Shown: one piece after another, positions 24,471 through 31,713 of the stretch | Layout of the letters: each line of letters opens with the position of its first letter | How positions within the stretch are numbered: the first letter of the stretch is position 1 | Assembly: GCF_001509475.1 (NCBI RefSeq) | Contig: NZ_LLZG01000424.1 | Location: forward strand, 1 to 36,042 | Origin: Streptomyces regalis | GTDB lineage: Bacteria; Actinomycetota; Actinomycetes; Streptomycetales; Streptomycetaceae | Direction of reading: 5' to 3' | Length of the DNA: 36,042 nucleotides | Program-made: the position numbers and the translations under genes | The notes under the pieces: generated by a model | What the model was told of the DNA's origin: nothing | Database searches by the model: none | What the model saw: the letters and a program-made list of their open reading frames with translations, nothing else

Positions 24471-24501
24471 TTCGGCGGACCGCCGTGCGGCGACCGCCGA
24501 A
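24471..24501 (-). terminator. Hairpin after the TIR-associated gene
   Basis: TTCGGCGG (24471-24478) pairs with CCGCCGAA (24494-24501). The loop can itself form CGCC/GGCG. It lies just downstream of the minus-strand gene ending at 24519. A direct repeat GAGGCCTCAGG overlaps the gene end (24513-24523 and 24528-24538). Confidence 0.6.
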
Positions 24502-24518
24502 CCCGGGGGGAAGAGGCC

Positions 24519-25112
24519 TCAGGGGGGAGGCCTCAGGCCGCCAGACCGATCAGCAGCCCGAGGCGCCGGAAGGTTGATCAGGTCGCTGACGTTAGCCACC
24601 TCCTGCAAGGTCTCCGCCAGCGACACCAGCGTCTCCCGTACGGCAGCGATCTCGCGGCGCAGGGTCTCCGCGTGCTCCCACTCGCGTTCGTGGACCACGG
24701 GATCGCGCCCCGTCGGCCGCTGGGACTCGTACGCGGTCAGGCGGGGATGCCACTGGGCGAGGAGCGGACGCAGCACGCGGTTGAGGACCGTGACGGCGAG
24801 GACGCCGAAGCTGACATGCCCCGGGGCGAGAGGCGGGGCGACGTCGGGGCCGTAGCGGCGGAGGATCTCGCGGGTGGTGTTGAAGAAGGTGTAGAGGGAG
24901 GAGAGCGCCTCGCGCAGGAAGCCCTCGTCGGGGTCCAGCTCCTCGACCGACACGCGCGTGACCAACTCCAGGTACAGCTCCCAGGCCGCGCTGCGCTCCG
25001 CGTCGGCCGGCTCCCAGGTGCCGGATATCTCGCCGACGAACGGAATCGTCAGCTTGGCCGTGATCTGCGACGGACCGCTCGGTCGACGTCGCCTGCGCTG
25101 CCTGTGTCCCAT
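24519..25112 (-). CDS. Stand-alone paralogue of the TIR-NTPase C-terminal domain
   Basis: 197-aa soluble protein with no family I can name. A basic start (GHRQRRRRRP) is followed by a short beta-prone stretch (TAKLTIPFVGEISGTWEP). A helical domain covers about residues 38-175. That domain is clearly related to the last 140 residues of the divergent TIR protein: ELVTRVSVEELDPDEGFLRE versus ELVTRIGVQELAPGTGSLRE, WHPRLTAYESQRP versus WHPRLAAYEARCP, and AETLRREIAAVRETLV versus AETMRAELAALREPLV. The tail is Pro/Arg-rich. The ATG at 25112 has GGGAGGG upstream, and its -10 overlaps that of the TIR gene. A partner, regulator or decoy of the NTPase is the simplest reading. Confidence 0.8.
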   Translation of the reverse strand: MGHRQRRRRRPSGPSQITAKLTIPFVGEISGTWEPADAERSAAWELYLELVTRVSVEELDPDEGFLREALSSLYTFFNTTREILRRYGPDVAPPLAPGHVSFGVLAVTVLNRVLRPLLAQWHPRLTAYESQRPTGRDPVVHEREWEHAETLRREIAAVRETLVSLAETLQEVANVSDLINLPAPRAADRSGGLRPPP

Positions 25113-25132
25113 GATCGCCCTCCCCGGTAGCC

Positions 25133-25142
25133 ACAGTAGGGT
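25133..25142. promoter_or_regulatory. Overlapping divergent -10 boxes
   Basis: TAGGGT on the plus strand (25137-25142) ends 8 nt before the TIR gene's GTG and suggests a leaderless mRNA. TACTGT on the minus strand (25138-25133) would serve the 197-aa gene, whose leader carries GGGAGGG. The boxes overlap by 2 bp, so the two polymerase sites should exclude each other. Confidence 0.5.
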
Positions 25143-25150
25143 AAGTCGCC

Positions 25151-27112
25151 GTGTGGGACGTCTTCCTCAGCTACAGCCGCGGTGACGTGGAGCGGGCCCG
25201 TCCGCTCGCGCGGGCGTTGCGCGACGGCGGGCTCGAGGTGTTCACGGACGAGACCGGGGTCGAGTCCTTCGCCGGCATCAGCGCCACCATCCGGCGTGAA
25301 CTGGGCCGTTCCAAGGCGCTGCTGGCGTTCTACTCCGCCGGCTACCCCGAGCGCGAGGCCTGCCAGTGGGAGCTGACCACCGCCTATCTGGCGGGACTTG
25401 GGGAGGGCGATCCGCGGCGCCGGGTCATGGTGGTCAACCCGGAGCGGGCGGCGGACCATATCCAGCCCGTGGAACTGTGCGACGCCAGACACGCCGCGCC
25501 CGACGACCTCCCCGCCCTCGTAGCCGACGTACGCGCGCACGTGGCGCGCCTCGACGGCCCGATGACGATCGCGGAACCCGGCGTACGGCACTGGCTGCTG
25601 GGCACCCCCCAGCCGCGCCCCGACTTCCTGGGCCGCCTCTCGGAGCTCTGGCAGGTGCACTCCGCCCTGCACGCCCACGCGGCCCCGCTCGTCACCGGCC
25701 GCGCCGCCGCGCACGCCGTGCAGATCCGCGGCATGGCGGGCATCGGCAAGACCCTGCTGGCCCAGGAGTACGCCCTGCGCTTCGAGGCGGTGTACCCCGG
25801 CGGCGTGTGCTGGGTGGACGGGGAGGCGTACGAGGATTCCGTGCGTGCCCTCGGCGGTGCAGGCGGAGGTGTCGGCGGGCCAGGTGCCGCCGGGCCAGGT
25901 GGCCTCTTCGCCTACTTCGACGCCATCGGCGAACCGTTCCTGTGGATCGTCGACGCCGCCCCCGCCGACCGGCTCCCCGCCCGCGACATCGCGGCGATGT
26001 CGGCACCGCACCCCCTCGGCCACACCCTGTTCACCCTGCGCAGCCGCGCCTACGACACGCTGGGCACCCCGGTCGACCTGGGGCCGCTCGACGCTCCCCA
26101 CGCGCGCGTGCTGGCCGGCGGCGACGAGGCACTCGCCGACGCGGTCGACGGCCACCCCCTCGCGTTGGGCCTGCTGGGCCGTGCGGTCCGCGCCGGCCAC
26201 CACCCGGATGCGCTCTACGACCGGCTGCACGCCCGGGGCCGCTCCCTCCTCGACACCCTCGCCGACGAAGACGTCACGGGCGCCGTCGTACGGGACGTGG
26301 ACACCACGGACGCCGCCGACGTCCTGCGCTGCGCCGCCGCCCTCCACCCGCTGCCCCTCACCACCGACGACGCGGCACACGTCCTCGCCGCCGCCGACCG
26401 CGTCCCCCGGATCGTCGCCCGCCGCCGCGCGGCCAACGGCGTCCACGAACTGCGCGCCCGCAGCCTGCTGACCCCAGCAGCCGACGAACGCTGGTCCCTG
26501 CACCCCGTGACCCAGCACGCCTGGCATCACCACGACCCGGCCCCCGCCCGCACGGAGGCCCTCCGCCGTGCCGCCCTGCACACCGTGTGCGGCCGCCGCG
26601 ACGCGCGTGACCCGGTTACGCTGGCCTTCCCCGGTACCCGGAGGGAGGCACCCATGGCAGCGCCCAGCGAGTCGGAAAGGATGGCGGCCTACGACATCCA
26701 GGTCGAGCTGGTCACCCGGATCGGGGTGCAGGAGCTGGCGCCGGGGACGGGGAGCCTGCGGGAGGCGCTCACCTCCCTGAAGTCGCTGATCGACTTCACG
26801 CGCGCGACGCTGCACGCGTACAGCGTGAGCCTGGAGCGCGGCTCGGAGACGGGCGCGCCGACGGTCCGGAGCCTCGCCTACACCCTGATCAACGAGACGA
26901 TCCGCCCCTTCACCAGCACCTGGCACCCACGTCTCGCCGCGTACGAGGCCCGCTGCCCGGCGGACGTGACCCCGCTCGACCATGAGGCGGCGTGGCCGCA
27001 GGCGGAGACGATGCGGGCCGAACTGGCCGCCCTGCGCGAGCCGTTGGTGCGGATCACGGAAGGGCTGGGCGGCATCTCCGGAGCGGACTTCGGGGTGGCG
27101 GCGACGGGGTGA
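25151..27112 (+). CDS. TIR-domain STAND NTPase with C-terminal helical domain
   Basis: 653-aa NLR-like protein. The TIR domain (residues 1 to about 135) starts WDVFLSYSRGD. Glu74 in ACQWELTTAY is the expected NADase glutamate. The NTPase has Walker A GMAGIGKT (194-201), Walker B FLWIVD (Asp268), HPLALGLLGRAV like the NB-ARC GLPLA motif, a winged-helix-like stretch and LHPVTQHAW in the MHD-motif place. A Gly/Pro-rich insert lies before Walker B. The C-terminal domain (about 510-645) is paralogous to the divergent 197-aa protein. Proteins of this build act in bacterial antiphage immunity, with ligand-triggered oligomerisation and NAD+ loss; that role is inferred here. An internal start signal lies at 26654. 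Confidence 0.9.
   Translation: MWDVFLSYSRGDVERARPLARALRDGGLEVFTDETGVESFAGISATIRRELGRSKALLAFYSAGYPEREACQWELTTAYLAGLGEGDPRRRVMVVNPERAADHIQPVELCDARHAAPDDLPALVADVRAHVARLDGPMTIAEPGVRHWLLGTPQPRPDFLGRLSELWQVHSALHAHAAPLVTGRAAAHAVQIRGMAGIGKTLLAQEYALRFEAVYPGGVCWVDGEAYEDSVRALGGAGGGVGGPGAAGPGGLFAYFDAIGEPFLWIVDAAPADRLPARDIAAMSAPHPLGHTLFTLRSRAYDTLGTPVDLGPLDAPHARVLAGGDEALADAVDGHPLALGLLGRAVRAGHHPDALYDRLHARGRSLLDTLADEDVTGAVVRDVDTTDAADVLRCAAALHPLPLTTDDAAHVLAAADRVPRIVARRRAANGVHELRARSLLTPAADERWSLHPVTQHAWHHHDPAPARTEALRRAALHTVCGRRDARDPVTLAFPGTRREAPMAAPSESERMAAYDIQVELVTRIGVQELAPGTGSLREALTSLKSLIDFTRATLHAYSVSLERGSETGAPTVRSLAYTLINETIRPFTSTWHPRLAAYEARCPADVTPLDHEAAWPQAETMRAELAALREPLVRITEGLGGISGADFGVAATG
26617..26656 (+). 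promoter_or_regulatory. Internal gene-start signature in the TIR-NTPase frame
   Basis: TACGCT (26617-26622) fits a -10 box. GGGAGG (26643-26648) is an ideal ribosome-binding site 5 nt before an in-frame ATG (26654, Met502). Translation from here would give a free 152-aa C-terminal domain. The intervening residues (PVTLAFPGTRREAP) look like translated spacer rather than domain. Confidence 0.5.
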
Positions 27113-27146
27113 GGCCGCGGGGGTGAGGCCGCCGGGCGTAATTGCC

Positions 27147-27176
27147 TTGAGGCGCGGCGACGGGGCTACGTACGCT
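27147..27176 (+). promoter_or_regulatory. Promoter of the nucleotidyltransferase gene
   Basis: TTGAGG (27147-27152), an 18-nt spacer and TACGCT (27171-27176) form a good housekeeping promoter. Only 6 nt separate the -10 from the ATG, so the mRNA should be leaderless. Confidence 0.7.
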
Positions 27177-27182
27177 GCGCCC

Positions 27183-27965
27183 ATGCCCTCCCCCACCGAC
27201 CTCGCCTCCCTCACCGACCCCGACTTCCTCGACACCACCGCCGACCGCCTCGCCGCACTCCCCACGGTCCAGGCCGTCGCCCTCGGTGGCTCCCGAGCCC
27301 AGGGCACCCACAGGCCCGACAGCGACTGGGACCTGGCGATCTACTACCGGGGCGCCTTCGATCCCTCCGACCTCCGCGCGGTCGGCTGGGAGGGCGAGGT
27401 CTCCGAGGTCGGCGGCTGGGGTGGGGGTGTCTTCAACGGAGGTGCGTGGCTGACGATCGACGGGCGGCGCGTCGACGTCCACTACCGTGATCTCGACGTG
27501 GTGGAGCGGGAGTTGGCGGAGGCGGAGGAGGGGCGGTTCCGGGTGGAGCCGTTGATGTTCCATCTCGCGGGGATTCCCAGCTACTTGGTCGTCGCGGAGT
27601 TGGCGATCAACCAGGTGCTGCGGGGTGTGCTGCCGCGACCGGCCGGCTATCCGGAGAAGCTGCGCCACACGGCGAGCGAGCGTTGGTACGGCACGGCCCT
27701 GGCCACCCTCGGCTATGCGAAGGCCAACCACGCCCCGGCGGGCCGCCTCACCGAGGTCGCGGGGGCGATCGCTACGGCCGCTGTGCAGGTCGGGCATGCG
27801 GTGTTGGCGGGGGGGGGGGAGTGGGTGACCAATGAGAAGGGGTTGCTGGAGCGGGCGGGGCTGCGGGGCGTTGAGGGCGTCATCGGGTCGCTGGGTGCGC
27901 GTCCTGACCGTTTGGGCGAGTCGGTCGCGGAAGCGGAGGCGCTGTTCGAGCGGGCGATGGGCTGA
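27183..27965 (+). CDS. Nucleotidyltransferase-fold protein
   Basis: 260-aa protein of the polymerase-beta/MNT-like nucleotidyltransferase fold. The motif LGGSRAQGTHRPDSDWDLAI (about residues 35-55) supplies the GS turn and both metal-binding Asp residues of DxD. A further carboxylate lies in RRVDVHYRDLD. The helical C-terminal half resembles the substrate-binding part of aminoglycoside-nucleotidyltransferase-like proteins. The substrate is unknown. The ATG at 27183 is set by the leaderless promoter. A run of eleven G (27809-27819) lies in the coding sequence (AGGGEW) and could slip. I recall similar proteins in many Streptomyces, so it need not belong to the TIR locus. Confidence 0.85.
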   Translation: MPSPTDLASLTDPDFLDTTADRLAALPTVQAVALGGSRAQGTHRPDSDWDLAIYYRGAFDPSDLRAVGWEGEVSEVGGWGGGVFNGGAWLTIDGRRVDVHYRDLDVVERELAEAEEGRFRVEPLMFHLAGIPSYLVVAELAINQVLRGVLPRPAGYPEKLRHTASERWYGTALATLGYAKANHAPAGRLTEVAGAIATAAVQVGHAVLAGGGEWVTNEKGLLERAGLRGVEGVIGSLGARPDRLGESVAEAEALFERAMG

Positions 27966-28058
27966 GGGCAGGGCACGGCTTCGTCGGCCCCGAACTGACA
28001 CCGCGCCACTCTCCACGCGGCTCTCCACCCCGGGCTCCCGCAGTTGCGTTCATAAAGA

Positions 28059-28080
28059 ACGTGGCGTTTCCACGTATCGT
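28059..28080 (+). promoter_or_regulatory. Inverted repeat and possible -10 upstream of the FUSC gene
   Basis: ACGTGG (28059-28064) and CCACGT (28070-28075) form a 17-bp interrupted palindrome. It overlaps a TANNNT box, TATCGT (28075-28080). It may be a repressor operator. The remaining gap 27966-28204 shows nothing else that I can identify. Confidence 0.3.
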
Positions 28081-28204
28081 CACATCCCCGAAACGTCGGA
28101 GTCCCATCGCCTCCAAGAACTCGCCCTACCGTGGACACCACAGCCCGAAGCCCGGCCACCGTCGCCCGAAGGCACACCCCCGCCCTCGCCCCGACAGGAG
28201 CCCC

Positions 28205-30469
28205 GTGTCCCGCCCCGCACGCCGTGCAGCCCCGCCCCTCACCCTTCCGCCCTGGCTCGCCCACGCCCTCCGCGCCCAGCGCGGACCTGTTCCCTGGAGT
28301 GCGGTGACGCGAGGGGCGTTGGCCGCCGGGCCCCTGCTGCTCGCCGCGGTCCTCGCCGGACGCGTCTCCCTCGGCGTCGTGGCCGCCATCGCCGCGATGC
28401 TCGCCGGCATCAACGACCGCCCCGGCAGCCGCCGTGCCTCCGTCAAGCGGCTCGGGGTGCCCGCGCTGGCAGGGGCGGCCGGGCTGTTCGTCGGGACGTA
28501 CGCCGGGGAGCACATCGGTGCCGTCCCGCTCACGCTCCTCCTCACCGGCCTCGGGCTCTTCGCCGGCGGCATCAGCGCGGTCGGGCCCGTTGCCTCCGGC
28601 GCCGGTACGCAGTTGCTCGTCGCCGCGGCCATCGGGGCCGGGATGCCGTTGCCGGAGGCCGGGTGGCAGCGGGCGGTCGCCTATCTCGCCGGTGCCGTAT
28701 GGCTGCTCGCGTTGCGGCTGGCGCTTCCCACGCCCGGTTCCCTCGCCGGCGACTTCCGGTTCGACGGGGAGCGGGACGCCGTCGCTGCCGTGTACGACGC
28801 CGTCGGCGAGCTCCTCGAGGCCGCGGGCACCGAGCAGGCCACCGCGCGGCGCGCCGCGCTCACCGCTGCCCTCGATCATGCGCAGGACGCCCTCACCGGG
28901 CCCCGGCTGCGGCGGTACGCCTCCTCGTCCGCCGAGCGGCGGTTGCATGCGCAGTACGCGGCCGCCCTTCCCCTCGCCGAGGCCGCCACCGCGCTCGCCT
29001 GGGCCGGGGAACCAGTGCCCGCCCGGGCCTGGGAAGGCCCCCGACGCCTCGCCGCCGCCGTACGCGACAACACGCACACCGGGCCCCTGCCCGCGCCCTC
29101 CCGGTCCGCGGCCGCCCTGCGCGCCCTCGACGACGCCCTGCTGCATGCCGCCGAGGCCTTCGACCGAGGCAGGGGTGACAGCGACGACCTGCACACCCGG
29201 CGTCGTACGGCAAAGGACCTGCGCCGAGCCGTATTCGGGGCCGGGGGCAGGGAGTACGGCCTGCGCGTCGGCTTGTGCTTCGGGGCCAGCGTCGCCATCG
29301 CCCAGGCCCTGCACCACGCCCAGTGGTACGGGCAGCACGAGCACTGGTACTGGCTCCCCGCCACCGCCGTCTTCCTCGTCAAGCCCGACCTCGGGCCGCT
29401 CGCGTCCCGGGTGCTGTGCCGGGCTGCCGGCACGGTGCTGGGCGCTCTCCTCTTCGCCGGGTTCGCTGCCGTGCTGCCCCGGCCGGAAGGGCTCATCGCG
29501 CTCGTGGCTCTCAGCGGTGCCCTCATTCCCGTGGCCACTCGGCACTTCGCCGCCCAGACCGCCGTCGTGACCGTCCTCGTGCTCGCCCTGGTGATGGTGG
29601 GCGGCGAGCCGCAGGCCTCCGCCAGCCGGATCGGGGAGACGCTGCTGGCCTGCGCGATCGTGCTGGTCGTGGGGCATCTGCCGATGCCGGGGCAGCGGGG
29701 CGGGGGTGTACGGCAGCGAGTCGCCGCGGCAAACCGGGCCGCGTATGCCTACCTCGCGCATGTGCTGCGCGAGTCCGGCGCGCACGTGGTGGGCCAGTCC
29801 GACGTCCAGGTGCTGCGTGAGTCGGGTGCCCAGGTGCTGGGGCAGTCCGACGTTCAGGCGTTGCGCGAGTCCGAGGCCGATGTCCCGCGCGAGTCTGGCG
29901 ATCACACCCTGCGCGTGTCCGGTGTCAAGGTCCTGCGCGAGTCCGGCGCCGACGTGCTGGGCCAGTCCGACGCCCAGGTTCTGCGCGAGCCGGACGCCAA
30001 TGTCCGGCGCGAGTCCGGCGACCAAGTCCCGCGCGAGTCCGGCGGTCAACCCTTGCGTAAGTCCCGCCCCATGGCCCGGCGTGACCCCGACGCCCGTACC
30101 CCGCTCCCGTCCGATGCCTCTGACGTGCCGAACGGCCCTGGTCCGGCCCGTTCCGGCGACCGGGCCCTCCGCTGGACCCTTCGCCGCGAGGCCTACCGTG
30201 CGCTCGCCGAGGCCCGGACCGCCATCGCCCTCGCTGCCGCGGAACTGCCCGCGCTCGCCCGGCACACGGAGGGCGCGGAGGAGGTCGTCGCCACCCTCGA
30301 GCGGCTCGTCGACACGACCACCGCGTGCGCCGTACACCTCGACGACTCGGGCCGGCTCACGCCCTGGCACACCGCCCACCTCGCCGAGTTGCTGGAAGAG
30401 CTCGCGCAGGAGCGCCACCGGGTCGGGCTACGGGGCCCCGAGGCCTCCGACGTGCCGCTCGCCGGCTGA
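28205..30469 (+). CDS. FUSC-family membrane protein with an octapeptide repeat array
   Basis: 754-aa protein of the fusaric-acid-resistance/aromatic-acid-exporter type. A first hydrophobic block (about residues 35-175) is followed by a cytoplasmic helical region. A second hydrophobic block (about 355-500) includes YWLPATAVFLVKPDLGPLAS, the FUSC signature region. The C-terminal soluble helices begin QRVAAANRAAYAYLAH and resume at LRREAYRALAEARTAIALA. Twelve 8-residue repeats (520-615) are inserted between those helices. The GTG at 28205 with AGGAG upstream was preferred; earlier in-frame codons are Pro/Arg/Lys-rich and not family-like. The substrate is unknown. A terminator stem overlaps the stop codon. 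Confidence 0.87.
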   Translation: MSRPARRAAPPLTLPPWLAHALRAQRGPVPWSAVTRGALAAGPLLLAAVLAGRVSLGVVAAIAAMLAGINDRPGSRRASVKRLGVPALAGAAGLFVGTYAGEHIGAVPLTLLLTGLGLFAGGISAVGPVASGAGTQLLVAAAIGAGMPLPEAGWQRAVAYLAGAVWLLALRLALPTPGSLAGDFRFDGERDAVAAVYDAVGELLEAAGTEQATARRAALTAALDHAQDALTGPRLRRYASSSAERRLHAQYAAALPLAEAATALAWAGEPVPARAWEGPRRLAAAVRDNTHTGPLPAPSRSAAALRALDDALLHAAEAFDRGRGDSDDLHTRRRTAKDLRRAVFGAGGREYGLRVGLCFGASVAIAQALHHAQWYGQHEHWYWLPATAVFLVKPDLGPLASRVLCRAAGTVLGALLFAGFAAVLPRPEGLIALVALSGALIPVATRHFAAQTAVVTVLVLALVMVGGEPQASASRIGETLLACAIVLVVGHLPMPGQRGGGVRQRVAAANRAAYAYLAHVLRESGAHVVGQSDVQVLRESGAQVLGQSDVQALRESEADVPRESGDHTLRVSGVKVLRESGADVLGQSDAQVLREPDANVRRESGDQVPRESGGQPLRKSRPMARRDPDARTPLPSDASDVPNGPGPARSGDRALRWTLRREAYRALAEARTAIALAAAELPALARHTEGAEEVVATLERLVDTTTACAVHLDDSGRLTPWHTAHLAELLEELAQERHRVGLRGPEASDVPLAG
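29762..30049 (+). repeat. Coding 24-bp tandem repeat, 12 units
   Basis: Twelve in-frame 8-residue units start VLRESGAH, VVGQSDVQ, VLRESGAQ, VLGQSDVQ and end VPRESGGQ. A decayed thirteenth unit, PLRKSRPM, follows. The pattern is hydrophobic-x-R/G-E/Q-S-G/D-x-x, and RESG and GQSD units partly alternate. Homology between units at DNA level points to expansion by slippage or recombination. Confidence 0.92.
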
Positions 30470-30481
30470 CGTCGGAGGCCT
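30441..30481 (+). terminator. Terminator overlapping the FUSC stop codon
   Basis: A 13-bp perfect stem joins 30441-30453 and 30469-30481 (AGGCCTCCGACGT) around a 15-nt loop. The left arm is the last coding stretch (EASDV), and the stop codon lies at the loop end. It also faces the 3' end of the convergent minus-strand gene. Confidence 0.75.
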
Positions 30482-30548
30482 GGTTCGTCCGTACCGCAGA
30501 CAGGCTGCTCCCTCCCCCCGGTGCCATCCGGGTCAGGACCCGGTCCCC

Positions 30549-31514
30549 TCAGTGCCCGACCCGCACCCAGACCGGCGCGTGGTCCGACCCCGCCTCGCCC
30601 CGCCGCTCCTTCGGATCCGCCCCCACCGACGGCAGCTCCGGCGAACCGGCCCCGGGCAGCCCCGTCCCCGTCCCCGTCCCCGCCCCCGTCACCCGGTGGA
30701 CCAGACGGTGGCTGCACAGTATGTGGTCGATCAGCTCACGCCGCCCGGAGTTCACCCGCGAGAACCGCTGCTCGGCGGGGATCAGCGGTGCCACGTTCCA
30801 CAGGCGGCCGGCGTCTCCCTTGTCGGGGGTCCTGAAGCCCGACGTGCCGATCTCCGAGCCGGGCGGGCCCAGCAGGATCTGCGTCGTCGCCGCCTGCACC
30901 TCGTCGTTGAGGTCGCCGAGGACGGCCACGTCACGCCGGCGCCCGTCACCGGCCAGCAGTACGTCCGCCAGCGCGCGCAGCGCGGTCGCCTCCGCCGCCC
31001 GCCGGTAGAGGGCGTAGGCGCCGTAGCGGGCCCGTTCGCCCTCGTCGCGGGGGAAGAAACGAATGCCCGGATACGTCAGCAACTTCGACTTGAGGTGGGC
31101 CACGGCCACCCGCAGCGGCCCGGTCTCCGCCTCCGTCTCCACCGCGAGGAAACCCCGGCCCGCCGCCGAGACCGTCACACCCTCGTCGGCCGCCTGGACC
31201 GGGAGCAGCTTCGCCGGGAACGCGTTCGTGTCGTGCAGGACCCGGAGCTTCGTACGGCTGAGGAAACCGACCCGGATGCCCCGGCCGTCCGCGTGCTCGG
31301 AGAGCGCCACGTGCCAGTCGCCCGCCAGCATCCCGACCAGGTCCCGCAGGGCCTCCGGCTCCCCGACCTCCTGCACGCCGAGCAGCGCCGGGTCGAGCTC
31401 GGTGACGACCGCCGCCAGCGCGGCGAGCTTCGTCTCGTACGCGGCCTTGTCCTTGGGGCCGAACTCGCCGCCGGGCCGGTAGAGGTTCTCCAGGTTCCAG
31501 GTGCCGAGGAGCAT
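30549..31514 (-). CDS. Endonuclease/exonuclease/phosphatase family protein
   Basis: 321-aa metal-dependent phosphoesterase of the DNase I-like fold. The N-terminal MLLGTWNLENLYRP supplies the metal-binding Asn, and LGVQEVGEPEAL the catalytic Glu. VAVAHLKSK, VLGDLNDEV (Asp/Asn) and GSDHAPVWV (Asp/His) complete the active site. The substrate (DNA, phospholipid or sugar phosphate) cannot be told. A Gly/Thr-rich loop (GAGTGTGTGLPGAG) is encoded by a hexanucleotide-like run. The ATG at 31514 with AAGGAG upstream is preferred; an open frame continues upstream through a 24-bp repeat but is not protein-like. No signal peptide is seen with this start. Confidence 0.9.
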   Translation of the reverse strand: MLLGTWNLENLYRPGGEFGPKDKAAYETKLAALAAVVTELDPALLGVQEVGEPEALRDLVGMLAGDWHVALSEHADGRGIRVGFLSRTKLRVLHDTNAFPAKLLPVQAADEGVTVSAAGRGFLAVETEAETGPLRVAVAHLKSKLLTYPGIRFFPRDEGERARYGAYALYRRAAEATALRALADVLLAGDGRRRDVAVLGDLNDEVQAATTQILLGPPGSEIGTSGFRTPDKGDAGRLWNVAPLIPAEQRFSRVNSGRRELIDHILCSHRLVHRVTGAGTGTGTGLPGAGSPELPSVGADPKERRGEAGSDHAPVWVRVGH

Positions 31515-31550
31515 GCCGGGCTCCTTCCAGAAGCCGTGGGCCTTCGAGCC

Positions 31551-31614
31551 GTCGAGCGGGCCCGTGGTGTGGCAGTCGAGCGAGCCTGGGCAGGGACCGT
31601 CGAGCGAGCCGTGG
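31551..31614. repeat. Three 24-bp-spaced repeats upstream of the phosphoesterase gene
   Basis: GTCGAGCGGGCC, GTCGAGCGAGCC and GTCGAGCGAGCC start at 31551, 31575 and 31599, exactly 24 bp apart. They lie in the gap between the divergent phosphoesterase and amidohydrolase genes and could be regulator-binding sites or a small minisatellite. Confidence 0.5.
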
Positions 31615-31713
31615 TGAGGCCAGCGTGCCCGTGTGTCAGGGCGTGCGACAGTCCCGTGACCGGATGCGCGGTTCACCTCACGCGACCCGACGACCGCGTC
31701 GTACGTTGGCGTG

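Noticed and set aside
25049..27307. 752-aa minus-strand open frame antisense to the TIR-NTPase gene
   Set aside because: No domain is visible, whereas the plus strand has clear TIR and P-loop motifs.
29762..30073. CRISPR array
   Set aside because: Units are contiguous 24-bp repeats without spacers and keep an open reading frame within the FUSC gene.
27713..30418. 901-aa minus-strand open frame with repeats antisense to FUSC
   Set aside because: Its repeats are only the reverse reading of the 24-bp array. The plus strand has the FUSC membrane blocks.
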